A DNA stretch of 58,000 bases from Cryptomeria japonica. Taxonomy: Eukaryota; Streptophyta; Pinopsida; Cupressales; Cupressaceae. Positions 55,201 to 57,326 of this stretch are shown piece by piece. Made by a program: the position numbers and the translations under genes. Position 1 is the first letter of the stretch; every line of letters starts with the position of its first letter. A model generated the notes under the pieces. That model searched no databases, had not been told where the DNA came from, and worked only from the letters and a program-made list of their open reading frames with translations. Where the stretch lies: NCBI RefSeq assembly GCF_030272615.1, contig NC_081413.1:559155945-559213944 (forward strand), in the 5' to 3' direction.

Positions 55201-57326
55201 TTATTTTATGAATTGGGTTGTCAATATATTATGAAAATACTGAGTATTTAAGCTGGTATAAAAATCTGGAATTTTCAGCTGTCTTCGCAATGCAATTTCA
55301 GTTTTGAGTTGAAAATTATTATTGCAACATCTCCTACTTTTTCTGCATTAAATTATTGTATAAACATTGCCAATATATCACAAACATTCATCAAAACAAA
55401 CCAAAACACCAAAAGAAGGAACTACAATTGCAAGTACAGACATTGCAAGCCAAGTGTTTGACAATATTCCTTGGAGCTCAAATCAGCAAAACAGGGTCAG
55501 ATTGTCAAGGGATACCACACTATGGCTATTAAAACATTATATTGTATTCAATGCATCTTTAATTCCTTAGTAAGTGTACTTTGCTTCTGTATATTTGACA
55601 CATTCCCACAACTATAATTTTATTTATATATTATTCATCAACAACTGCTACACCACTCCAGAATATCTAGTCAGTGCCCAACGATCAAAAGAAAAATGGA
55701 AAAATGTTTTATTGCAATGATTGAGAGCTAGAGATGGTTTACTTGTCATCCATTGGTACACATGAAATAGTGATATCAGCATTCACATTGATGTGTTTCT
55801 GCAAATACAGTATTTTTCATTAACCAGCATGAACAGATGAAAATGCGAAGGAATATAAGCACCTAGAAACTATAGAGGGAAAAATGCATTCAGCGACACA
55901 TGAAATATGCATAGAGATGATATGATGAATCAATAATAGATCCAGTGGAGAAATTGTGCTTCTACTAATAAGAACCTGTACAAAATCCATGTAGTCCATT
56001 CGATAGAGATGGTCGCCAGACAAAATAATAACATTCTCTATGTATTTGTTCCTGGGATCCTGTAACAAGCAAGTTGAATGTAATCATGAGAAGAGCAGGA
56101 GAACATTCAAATATTATTCCAGATCTCATATAAATGGCCAAAGCTCTCCTCCACAATCTCCCAATCAGACTCTCAGTTCTTTAGTCTAATCCTACCTCAA
56201 AAAGCCAAATAAATTGTCTCACAGCATCAGCAGTTCCCTGGAACCAATTCATACCCTCCTGGCCTGGAGTCTGAGTAGCTGCTAGGACCTGTTCTCATAA
56301 TTATTTGTGATTGAATCAGGTAATGGCGTGAACCAAGTTCATTGTGCAAACCACTGATCCCTATATTACTTACTGTATGCTCAAATGAGAGAAACAATAA
56401 AAGATTTATCTAAGCTATGTAAGATAAAGCACAAACCTCAGCAAATCCATCACCAAAGTTCACACCATTTCCAAAACCATATGCCCTGGAAATATGGCGA
56501 TTCAGTGACTGTGAATTAAATTGAGTTAAGATAAATATTTTGTTGATTCCACTGTTAATACAATTGCTCATTGGTATATCGACAAGCCTATATGCCCCTC
56601 CAATTGGTACCTGCAAGATCATAACAACAAAAGAGAAATAATAAGTGATTAACTATAATATGAAATCCCAGCATCAATACTAAGTGAACTCAACACTTAA
56701 CAGAAGAATGCTCCAAATCACAGACAAAACAACTTGTTAAAAAATGATGAAGAAGCAAACTCAGAAACTGATAAAAAGGTTAAGTGTTGACTAAGGTTAT
56801 CAAACTAAATCAATTCCAAGCACACCAGATCAACCAGTTAACATCCAACCAATGCAGTCTTCTCTATGCCAGTACTGTCAATCCACCATAATGTGATAAA
56901 TAAAATCACTGGGTTCTCTTTCTTGTAGGCAAGAACAAATGTAGGTGAAATTGGGACCTAGTCTTCTTATTTTGCAATTTGTATATATAATATCCAGAAT
57001 TTGTGAACAAGTATAAACTGGCACCTTATTAGCAATATAAACAATTGACAATTATATAAATTCTCGAATGATATCATGTATGAATGACAAGGATACTGGA
57101 GGACATGAAACAAGAGCAATACAACAAAAAAACTTTAGCATCTATAACAATTTTTTCATACATTTCAGCAATTTCTGTACAAAAGTATTTTGTATTGCAT
57201 AGAAATACATACAGCAGGCTTTGCTCTTCTTCTTGTGAGAGGAAAGAGTCGTGTTCCAGCTCCACCACCTAGTATGATAGAGAGGACAGTTTTGGGATCT
57301 GCATCAAGTTTCTCCTCCATGTGCAC
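1159..57326 (-). CDS. APL: ADP-glucose pyrophosphorylase large subunit, 13 exons, partial at both ends
   Basis: The product makes ADP-glucose and pyrophosphate from glucose-1-phosphate and ATP in plastids. The family works as a heterotetramer of large and small subunits. Exons join as 57326-57213, 56610-56437, 56288-56196, 56059-55976, 55798-55743, 43492-43399, 43276-43164, 42869-42797, 42620-42540, 1803-1717, 1613-1509, 1405-1299 and 1219-1159. This gives 1242 bases and 414 codons in one frame with GT/AG borders throughout. Visible motifs are [19 protein letters not shown] (nucleotide/PPi loop), [13 protein letters not shown] (large-subunit type), WFQGTADAV with the catalytic Asp, [17 protein letters not shown] with the glucose-1-phosphate Lys, DYWEDIGTI and the C-terminal beta-helix segment ending at ILNTD. 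The transit peptide and the roughly 30 last residues are outside the window. No stop or frameshift occurs, so the gene looks functional. Large rather than small subunit is judged from family patterns. Confidence 0.96.
1299..1405 (-). CDS. APL: APL exon 12
   Basis: Thirty-five codons plus two bases, [20 protein letters not shown] to GKNTKI. The acceptor is TTCCAG and the donor [14 protein letters not shown] and EGKVPIGIG are family hallmarks. Confidence 0.95.
1509..1613 (-). CDS. APL: APL exon 11
   Basis: Thirty-five codons, [20 protein letters not shown] to GVKLE. The acceptor is CTTGCAG and the donor GTAGAA. This is the left-handed beta-helix repeat region. Confidence 0.95.
1717..1803 (-). 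CDS. APL: APL exon 10, after the 40.7-kb intron
   Basis: Twenty-nine codons, [20 protein letters not shown] to TKIEKCQ. The acceptor is CATGTAG and the donor [20 protein letters not shown] continues the protein directly from exon 9 in the same phase. Confidence 0.95.
1857..1986. repeat. Tandem duplication, 65-bp unit, two copies
   Basis: The block containing ATTGAATACTATAACCAAC (1866 and 1931) and ending AAGTATTACACC occurs twice with only a few differences. It lies about 50 bp inside intron 9 from exon 10. Confidence 0.85.
3331..3468. repeat. Tandem repeat, 62-bp unit, about 2.2 copies
   Basis: Units start CAATAAGATGAAAA at 3331, 3393 and 3455 (the third is truncated). Copies 1 and 2 are almost identical. 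The surrounding 1987-3330 is AT-rich intron with no recognisable gene. Confidence 0.85.
3480..4200. repeat. Degenerate repeat-rich intron sequence, unclassified
   Basis: Similar phrases recur, for example the block around TTTGACCCTTCCTA at about 3725 and 3856 followed by an ACTGAAAT...ACCGAATTT-like stretch. This suggests an old tandem or dispersed repeat of about 130 bp. I cannot assign it to a family. Confidence 0.35.
4203..6928 (-). pseudogene. Ty3/gypsy gag-pol remnant
   Basis: The gag-like start [11 protein letters not shown] is at 6928. Gag (with [19 protein letters not shown]) and a C-x2-C...H-x4-C-type knuckle ([14 protein letters not shown], about 5720) follow. Protease is at about 5500, where the usual DSG triad is DTR. 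Reverse transcriptase is at 4877-4560 ([31 protein letters not shown]). RNase H is at 4380-4203 ([15 protein letters not shown]). From 6928 to about 4670 everything lies in one frame, broken by about seven nonsense codons but no frameshift. A one-base frameshift follows near 4670. The catalytic YVDD box reads FFDN with stops around it. The connection between RT and RNase H is deleted, and integrase is missing. It is dead. LTRs were not identified. Confidence 0.85.
6929..8419. other. Intron sequence, no gene; possible leader/LTR of the adjacent Ty3 remnant
   Basis: Just upstream of the Ty3 gag start, reading minus, TGTTATTGGAGC (about 6970) resembles the iMet primer-binding site TGGTATCAGAGC at 9 of 12 positions. 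It is preceded by a TATTACA end, so the sequence to the right could be LTR. No second LTR copy was seen. The rest (7316-7940) has no recognisable coding content. Confidence 0.35.
7991..8052. repeat. Perfect inverted repeat, 16-bp arms
   Basis: TTTAATAACATAAGTT at 7991-8006 is the exact reverse complement of 8037-8052. The 30-bp AT-rich loop is itself partly palindromic (ATATTAAATATTAAATATT). No flanking duplication identifies it as a MITE. Confidence 0.7.
8420..8984 (+). pseudogene. Ty3/gypsy pol fragment, left half (RNase H to integrase zinc region)
   Basis: Plus-strand remnants read [19 protein letters not shown] (RNase H, about 8517) and, near 8940, an integrase N-terminal segment ending SFKTCKKI. 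The sequence stops where Copia A begins and resumes at 15152 in the same frame. It contains several frame breaks and is not functional. Confidence 0.75.
8985..9854 (-). repeat. Copia A 3' LTR
   Basis: 870 bp, TG...CA termini. It is immediately preceded (on minus) by the purine tract at 9855-9865. Confidence 0.95.
9855..9865 (-). other. Copia A polypurine tract
   Basis: Minus-strand TTAAGAGGGAG lies directly before the 3' LTR and would prime plus-strand cDNA synthesis. Confidence 0.85.
9890..10165 (-). repeat. Short repeat clusters in Copia A 3' untranslated region
   Basis: Two motifs recur three times each between the RNase H stop and the purine tract. A CTTCCA(T/G)CTTGCACACAAGCA-like unit begins near 9895, 9950 and 10002. 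A CCACCTTACATTGCYCGCAG-like unit followed by AGGGTGG begins near 10022, 10068 and 10131. This spacing makes short spurious open frames on the plus strand. Confidence 0.7.
10174..11685 (-). CDS. Copia A reverse transcriptase-RNase H, uninterrupted 503 codons
   Basis: RT starts at [15 protein letters not shown]. It includes [33 protein letters not shown] and the catalytic box [12 protein letters not shown]. RNase H follows with [19 protein letters not shown] and [11 protein letters not shown], its acidic residues present. It ends near the usual copia C-terminus (DILTKPL...FRDRLGV). In the active element this was the end of a longer polyprotein. The present frame is open, but upstream damage makes the element non-autonomous. 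Confidence 0.93.
   Translation of the reverse strand: MDEEYQSIIKNDVWDIVPRPKGKSVVSSKWLFKIKHNVDGSIEKYKARFVACGFSQKEGIDYEETFALVARYTSIRTIIAIAAARGWKLHQIDVKTTFLNGVIEEEVYIEQPKSYEIQDREIHVCRLKKALYRLKQAPRAWYERIDKYLLSLGFCKNDADSNIYFKLSNDEMLILALYVDDLFLTGNNELIIRCKKELASEFEMKDLGLMHYFLGPEVWQRSNEIFLSQEKYTIDILKRFRMMDCKPMSTPMESNLKKLSVSVANSDFANPSEYRQLIGSLMYLVNTRPDICFAVNALNQFMSMPKHVHLVAAKHILRYLRGTVGYGLKYPLNTSITLEGYSDADWAGSVKDRKNTFGICFSLGSVVISWACRKQSSVALSTAEAKYIASSVASREAVWLRKLLAGLFGQPWGPTVIHCDNQSCIKMSLIPVFHDRSKHMETHYHFIRDMVQRGAVQLKYVSIDEQVADILTKPLSKVKFVYFRDRLGVLKNETLIERKSQPQ
11690..13388 (-). pseudogene. Copia A protease-integrase, two stops and a frameshift
   Basis: Aspartic protease motif [12 protein letters not shown] is near 13295. 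The GAG-pre-integrase segment [11 protein letters not shown] follows, then the HHCC finger (CKGCAIGK). The integrase core DDE triad is visible as [19 protein letters not shown] and [11 protein letters not shown]. In-frame stops are TAA at 12621-12623 and TAG at 11955-11957. Near 11700 the reading frame shifts by one before reverse transcriptase. Confidence 0.9.
13389..14210 (-). pseudogene. Copia A gag, broken by one internal stop
   Basis: The nucleocapsid/capsid polyprotein starts at 14210 ([13 protein letters not shown]; the Met of [11 protein letters not shown] is an alternative). It includes the gag-polypeptide region typical of copia ([24 protein letters not shown]). A TGA at 13455-13457 precedes the CCHC zinc knuckle [14 protein letters not shown] (13413-13454), and TAA follows at 13389-13391. 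The same frame continues into protease, as expected for a single copia polyprotein. Confidence 0.9.
14265..14276 (-). other. Copia A primer-binding site (initiator Met tRNA)
   Basis: Minus-strand TGGTATCAGAGC abuts the LTR end AACA. This is the standard plant iMet primer site of LTR retrotransposons. Confidence 0.95.
14277..15146 (-). repeat. Copia A 5' LTR
   Basis: 870 bp, the same termini as the 3' LTR and about 96% identical to it by hand count. It is followed on minus directly by the tRNA primer site. Confidence 0.95.
15152..15640 (+). pseudogene. Ty3/gypsy pol fragment, right half (integrase)
   Basis: Resumes [19 protein letters not shown] (integrase zinc region), followed by [20 protein letters not shown] (integrase core, the SDRDS motif) and a C-terminal [17 protein letters not shown]-like segment. 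Removing Copia A plus one copy of AAAAT joins it in frame to the left half. Stops are frequent. Confidence 0.75.
15641..16809. other. Intron sequence, no gene recognised
   Basis: AT-rich with scattered short open frames. No transposon motif or structural RNA could be supported. Confidence 0.5.
16810..17700 (+). pseudogene. Ty3/gypsy RT-RNase H remnant with duplicated RNase H part
   Basis: Plus strand reads [19 protein letters not shown] at 16820, then a broken copy of the region [10 protein letters not shown]...IGPAKIE (about 16915-16970). The RNase H piece appears twice: at about 17250-17410 ([12 protein letters not shown]) and again at about 17495-17665 ([25 protein letters not shown]). 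The two pieces are diverged, so the duplication is old. All frames are broken. Confidence 0.7.
17028..17130 (+). repeat. Short tandem repeat inside Ty3 remnant, about 44-bp unit, 2.5 copies
   Basis: The phrase AAGTT(G/A)TTTCTC(T/C)(G/A)AGTTTGCAG followed by (A/G)TCTAAA(G/A)TCTT repeats twice, with a third truncated copy reading AAGTTATTTCTCCAAGATTAC. Confidence 0.7.
17801..18637 (-). repeat. Copia B 3' LTR, interrupted
   Basis: Joining 17801-17971 to 18633-18637, after removing the inserted element and one TSD copy, gives exactly 176 bp. That matches the right LTR in length and in about 167 of 176 positions (hand count). On minus its first bases are TATTAG, not TG. Confidence 0.9.
17972..18627 (+). 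mobile_element. Internally deleted LTR element inside the Copia B LTR
   Basis: A full plus-strand LTR (17972-18492, TGTTAG...TTTCA) is followed by a perfect primer site TGGTATCAGAGC (18493-18504) and 35 bp of leader. It then jumps to a second copy of the last 88 bp of the LTR (18540-18627 repeats 18405-18492). TSDs are TATTC (17967-17971) and TATTT (18628-18632). Everything between the leader and the 3' LTR tail has been deleted. It is a copia-like or TRIM-like derivative; the family is unknown. Confidence 0.88.
18632..20280 (-). pseudogene. Copia B reverse transcriptase-RNase H
   Basis: RT begins in [19 protein letters not shown] with [12 protein letters not shown] (about 19850) and [12 protein letters not shown] (19755). 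The catalytic YVDD box reads YVGD ([11 protein letters not shown], about 19590), losing one metal-binding Asp. The palm/connection piece [15 protein letters not shown] is at 19310. RNase H follows from 19045 with [29 protein letters not shown] and [14 protein letters not shown]. At least four frame breaks separate these open pieces. Confidence 0.88.
18638..18646 (-). other. Copia B polypurine tract
   Basis: Minus-strand AAGGGGGGG directly abuts the LTR start TATTAG. It also encodes the last residues (KGG) of RNase H. Confidence 0.8.
20281..21260 (-). pseudogene. Copia B integrase and integrase-RT linker
   Basis: The integrase core is [20 protein letters not shown] (first Asp, about 21149) with [14 protein letters not shown]. 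The C-terminal part ([17 protein letters not shown], about 20730) runs into an acidic linker with [20 protein letters not shown] (about 20430) that is normal between copia integrase and RT. The frame is broken in several places. Confidence 0.8.
21261..21735 (-). pseudogene. Copia B protease and GAG-pre-integrase
   Basis: The aspartic protease segment reads [17 protein letters not shown] at 21733. The DSG triad is DSN, so the active-site Gly is lost. Its N-terminal codons lie on the other side of E1 (at 33970) and join in frame. Confidence 0.82.
21915..22020 (+). repeat. Short direct repeats near the 5' end of E1 (also 23575-23640 in E2)
   Basis: Units of about 28-35 bp built on GGAATGTCCTGATCCTGAAA and TTTGGCTAAGTCT repeat three to four times in E1 and twice in E2. 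Confidence 0.75.
23814..25277 (+). repeat. E2 palindromic repeat array, eleven copies
   Basis: The core TCGCTCCTGTCCCTC with AGGGACCAGAGCGA starts at 23814, 23850, 23884, 24060, 24227, 24393, 24569, 24735, 24911, 25077 and 25244. The first three are packed 34-36 bp apart; the rest are 166, 167 or 176 bp apart. The arms are inverted repeats with two mismatches. Core sequence is far better conserved than the spacers. Confidence 0.9.
26635..26644 (+). promoter_or_regulatory. TATA box of E2 LTR
   Basis: CTATATAAGC, followed by TTTCATTTTGTAAAGGGAG, in the equivalent position to that in E1. Confidence 0.65.
29298..29307 (+). promoter_or_regulatory. TATA box of E1 LTR
   Basis: CTATATAAGC is followed by CTTCATTTGTAAAGG. 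The same pairing recurs at 26635 (E2), 49559 and 50950, marking the likely transcription start of this LTR family. Confidence 0.65.
30159..30240. repeat. Perfect GC-rich palindrome, 38-bp arms, 6-bp loop
   Basis: 30159-30196 is the exact reverse complement of 30203-30240, with loop CCCAGA. Arms begin GGGAGACGCCTGGGCGTCCC. It lies at the inner edge of the left subterminal region of the hAT element, next to several GACGTCTGGGCGTCTC-like words (30105-30160). Confidence 0.92.
30570..30855 (+). other. Predicted 5' UTR intron of the hAT transposase
   Basis: GTAGGG donor after CAAG and TGCAG acceptor, with a T-rich 3' portion. It contains a 50-bp-arm hairpin. Inferred from splice signals only. Confidence 0.5.
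30663..30772. repeat. Near-perfect inverted repeat, about 50-bp arms, almost no loop
   Basis: Left arm 30663-30719 and right arm 30722-30772 pair as reverse complements, except for a 7-bp extra piece (TAAGACT) in the left arm and one mismatch. The centre is AAAATGATTCATCATTTT. It sits inside the predicted 5' UTR intron of the transposase. Confidence 0.88.
30850..33195 (+). CDS. hAT transposase with BED zinc finger, intact
   Basis: Open for 781 codons from 30850. A likely splice (donor CAAG|GTAGGG at 30570, acceptor TGCAG at 30855) would remove that ATG and make 30877 (MSSQGTSQ) the start, giving 772 residues. BED-type finger: C105, C108, H122, C134 (numbered from 30850). The DUF659-like core carries the first catalytic Asp in MDGWTN (D311) and the second in IVTDAAYVC (D372). 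The CCVHAMNN motif follows near residue 400. The C-terminal hATC dimerisation region has the Glu in [10 protein letters not shown] (E685). It ends in an acidic Ser/Glu-rich tail. All three DDE residues are present, so catalytic competence is plausible. It acts in the nucleus, cutting at the terminal repeats. Confidence 0.94.
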   Translation: MQCQFENFTMSSQGTSQDNMEIHSHSENDSEYEPENEGGDHGADPGAQSSSMASAAASTGCPSELLAPYARGHFDPKSPLKQFASQISVQGTASHSSGGTRKWKCNICDREWFGSISRVNAHFLFWRGKGVKHCKFLEEPKNIQYRIEFNRLWGVPDDTNISMPTTLSARASLHDSRNVPVPHTYHASQAGGMMFGSPSTSTSTVARTGKRKLHTPQSNPIADMFNVQLRDEIDESIGNFFFANGIPFHVSRSTYYRKMIDMVAKGGPSYVPPGETKMRTSILDKSYSKINILMEKMKACWVALGCSIVMDGWTNISHRPLINIMVTCAEGPYFLRAVDCTGHRKDADFQFQVLREAIEEVGPQNVVQIVTDAAYVCRAAGRLVEAAYRHIWWTPCCVHAMNNALKDMGKIDWIRGVVTDARDVQMFICNHHISHALFRTFAKKEFLKPVETRYASYFILLERMIELQEALQLMVMTNEWNRWAEAKTEQGRRVKEIVKSDVFWTDTKYIVSIISPVFQVIRYGDGDAPNLGEVYECIDSMLGQMRAAVRVKDPSLAFYNEQIRPIIQSRWDKLNTPLHMAAFALNPKWYKARPGRTTPIEDDEVKAGFFRCIEKMFDSRDAGTIRTEWGRFATLRGYSDAAKMDIDIMAQEDPLLWWKCHGPKSLTTTLAIRLLSQVSSSSAVERNWSTYSFIHSLKRNRLTSKRAEKLVAVHSALRLIDRKTLMYKESPAARWDVEPEEPSQIDEDDPTTSDAGLVGVSLRDLDPQESSSSSEEEFADD
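33970..34560 (-). pseudogene. Copia B gag, C-terminal part with zinc knuckle
   Basis: Minus strand reads [20 protein letters not shown], then [20 protein letters not shown] (copia gag UBN2-type domain, 34530-34350), the CCHC knuckle [14 protein letters not shown] (34108-34149), and [11 protein letters not shown] up to the E1 junction. Stops occur in the capsid domain and right after the knuckle. The N-terminal third of gag is missing or unrecognisable. Confidence 0.82.
34561..36052 (-). other. Copia B leader region containing an inverted piece of a second LTR family
   Basis: About 550 bp next to the primer site is ordinary leader. From about 35504 down to 34600, minus-strand sequence matches the start of the solo LTR at 38016-41322. 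Shared landmarks in order include TGTCCT, CTCTAAGGC, CCACGTTTCAAATTTCATC, GAGTTCGTTTGCT and many ACTTGTAA/TTACAAGT words. This is probably an inserted and truncated copy; I found no clear target duplication. Confidence 0.55.
36065..36240 (-). repeat. Copia B 5' LTR
   Basis: 176 bp. On minus it starts TATTAGAATAATATC and ends CCGTAACA. It is followed by TGGCAGCAGAGC (36053-36064), which differs from the iMet primer site TGGTATCAGAGC at three positions and is its likely decayed form. Confidence 0.9.
36241..38015. other. Intron sequence, no gene; possible LTR fragment
   Basis: AAGAGGGGGGGTGAATCAATG at 36510 looks like a polypurine tract followed by an LTR-like TG start. GTGGAAAACCC...GAGTAAAAAACC near 36600 resembles LTR U5 text. 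No partner LTR or target duplication was found, so no element is called. Confidence 0.3.
38016..41322 (+). mobile_element. Probable solo LTR of about 3.3 kb
   Basis: Starts TGTCCTCATTTTTG and ends GTTGTCCCA. Possible target duplications are CCTAT (38011-38015) and CCCAT (41323-41327), with one mismatch. A TATA box CTATAAATAC at 40608 and an AATAAA signal at 40727, 119 bp apart, fit U3-R-U5 order on plus. It has no coding sequence. Its first 700 bp recur inverted in the Copia B leader. Confidence 0.55.
40843..40962 (+). repeat. Tandem duplication, 60-bp unit
   Basis: TCTTGCAGACTTTGAGTTGC occurs at 40843 and 40903 with similar flanks. Diverged GACTTTGAGCT versions recur at about 41035 and 41110. 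Confidence 0.7.
41826..42076 (+). mobile_element. tRNA-derived SINE
   Basis: An 11-bp target duplication AGAAATGGAAG flanks it (41815-41825, 42077-42087). The 5' part is tRNA-like, with an A-box-like AGCATAACTGGATAAAGCA (41838) and a B box GTTCAAATCCC (about 41882), the internal RNA polymerase III promoter. The 3' end is an A-run after AATAT. At 251 bp it is a usual SINE length. It is inserted 450 bp from exon 9 of APL in the opposite orientation. Family not identified. Confidence 0.85.
42540..42620 (-). CDS. APL: APL exon 9, before the 40.7-kb intron
   Basis: Twenty-seven codons, [20 protein letters not shown] to GLGAQ. The acceptor is TTGGCAG and the donor GTATCT. The next in-frame exon is 40,736 bp away. 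Confidence 0.95.
42797..42869 (-). CDS. APL: APL exon 8
   Basis: One base completing Arg plus 24 codons, [20 protein letters not shown] to CNVQ. The acceptor is TTGCTAG and the donor [15 protein letters not shown] is the conserved hinge before the beta-helix domain. Confidence 0.94.
43164..43276 (-). CDS. APL: APL exon 7
   Basis: Encodes [20 protein letters not shown] to VLLNLL plus two bases. The acceptor is GATACAG and the donor [16 protein letters not shown] is the conserved core strand at the end of the catalytic domain. Confidence 0.95.
43399..43492 (-). CDS. APL: APL exon 6 (glucose-1-phosphate Lys)
   Basis: Ninety-four bases: the last base of the split codon, then [16 protein letters not shown] to GDDLKAM. 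The acceptor is GTGTCAG and the donor GTAATT. FSEKPKG holds the Lys equivalent to Lys198 of the potato small subunit. It is 12,250 bp from exon 5, yet the frame joins exactly. Confidence 0.94.
44645..44764. repeat. Tandem duplication, 61-bp unit
   Basis: TAGGAACATTC...CAATAT and GTTTAGTCCAGGTCTGAGTC recur with a 61-bp offset (44651 and 44712). The flanking 43493-44644 and 44765-45620 hold no recognisable gene. Confidence 0.85.
45621..47892. other. Possible degenerate terminal-inverted-repeat element
   Basis: CCAAAGAAAC at 45621 is inverted at 47883-47892 (GTTTCTTTGG). CGATTAATT(G/C)(G/C)(G/C) words lie just inside both ends (45657, 47796, 47859). The interior is up to 80% A+T with no coding sequence. 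The evidence is weak, because a 10-bp match can arise by chance. Confidence 0.25.
46923..47020. repeat. Tandem duplication, 48-bp unit
   Basis: TTACTGCGATTACATAT followed by TTAGCCTTGTTTATAGTAA occurs at 46923 and 46971. A small palindrome, AATACAGTAATAC...GTATTACTGTATT, adjoins it (47006-47037). Confidence 0.8.
48299..48624. repeat. Tandem duplication, 164-bp unit, nearly identical copies
   Basis: AGAAAGAGTATATGAGAGAC starts both units (48299 and 48463). They differ at only one or two bases over about 160 bp, so the duplication is recent relative to the surrounding decay. No gene is in it. Confidence 0.92.
49180..50377 (+). mobile_element. 3' portion of an E1/E2-family LTR (copy 3)
   Basis: Matches the E1/E2 tail in order: AAACCCTAATTAGGGTTT, TATA box CTATATAAGG (49559), CTTCATTTGTAAAGGGAG, GTAAGTCCCCTTG, AACCTTGGAGT, CAAGAGAGGATAAGGT, and an end of GCACGTCAATA at 50377 (E1 ends CACGTCAACA). 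The 5' limit is unclear and the repeat array is absent. Confidence 0.75.
50400..51702 (+). mobile_element. 3' portion of an E1/E2-family LTR (copy 4)
   Basis: Directly follows copy 3, head to tail. Shared landmarks are GAAGAGTTAATCAAAG, TCAGCATGTCTAGATTCA, CTATAAAAGG (50950), TTCATTTGTAAAGG, GTAAGTCCCTTTATGA and the end GCATTAACA at 51702. The 5' two-thirds of the LTR is missing. Confidence 0.72.
51703..53907. other. Intron sequence, no gene recognised
   Basis: Contains a plus-strand 94-codon open frame (53084-53368) without any recognisable motif, which I take as chance. No transposon boundary was found. Confidence 0.5.
53908..55519 (+). mobile_element. Solo LTR, 1612 bp
   Basis: Runs TGTAATGTCCCC to GGGATACCACA with the perfect 5-bp duplication CTATG (53903-53907, 55520-55524). 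A TATA-like TATAAAAAG lies at 54488. No primer site or purine tract lies inside and no coding remnant is visible, so a solo LTR is the simplest reading. Orientation follows the TATA-like site and is tentative. It ends 223 bp from exon 5 of APL. Confidence 0.82.
55743..55798 (-). CDS. APL: APL exon 5, before the 12.2-kb intron
   Basis: Fifty-six bases encode [18 protein letters not shown] plus two bases of the next codon. The acceptor is TTTGCAG and the donor GTAAAC. The codon completed across the 12.2-kb intron is AA+C (Asn), where most relatives have Ser before [11 protein letters not shown]. Confidence 0.93.
55976..56059 (-). CDS. APL: APL exon 4
   Basis: Twenty-eight codons, [20 protein letters not shown] to MDFVQ. 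The acceptor is GTTACAG and the donor [16 protein letters not shown] is the sugar-nucleotide site signature. Confidence 0.95.
56196..56288 (-). CDS. APL: APL exon 3 (catalytic Asp)
   Basis: Thirty-one codons, [12 protein letters not shown] to QFIWLFE. The acceptor is GAACAG and the donor [17 protein letters not shown] carries the Asp that in the bacterial and plant family is the catalytic acid (Asp142 in E. coli numbering). Confidence 0.95.
56437..56610 (-). CDS. APL: APL exon 2
   Basis: Fifty-eight codons from [16 protein letters not shown] to NFGDGFAE. The acceptor is CTTGCAG and the donor [21 protein letters not shown] is the large-subunit version; small subunits have IPVSNCLNS. The segment [12 protein letters not shown] is the family-typical strand and helix after it. 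Confidence 0.95.
57213..57326 (-). CDS. APL: APL exon 1 of window: N-terminal nucleotide-binding loop
   Basis: Thirty-eight codons, phase 0 at both ends, from [12 protein letters not shown] to RRRAKPA. The acceptor is TTTGCAG and the donor GTATGT. It contains [12 protein letters not shown]. Arg in GTRLF and Lys in AKPA occupy the positions that are Lys44 and Thr54 in the potato large subunit. Upstream exon(s) with the plastid transit peptide must lie beyond 58000 or be unrecognised in 57327-58000. Confidence 0.95.

Larger units (their letters stand above)
43493..55742 (-). other. APL: Large intron 5 of APL (12,250 bp)
   Basis: Bounded by the exon 5 donor GTAAAC and the exon 6 acceptor GTGTCAG. 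It contains LTR fragments, one complete solo LTR, tandem duplications and very AT-rich sequence. No intact coding sequence was found. Confidence 0.93.
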
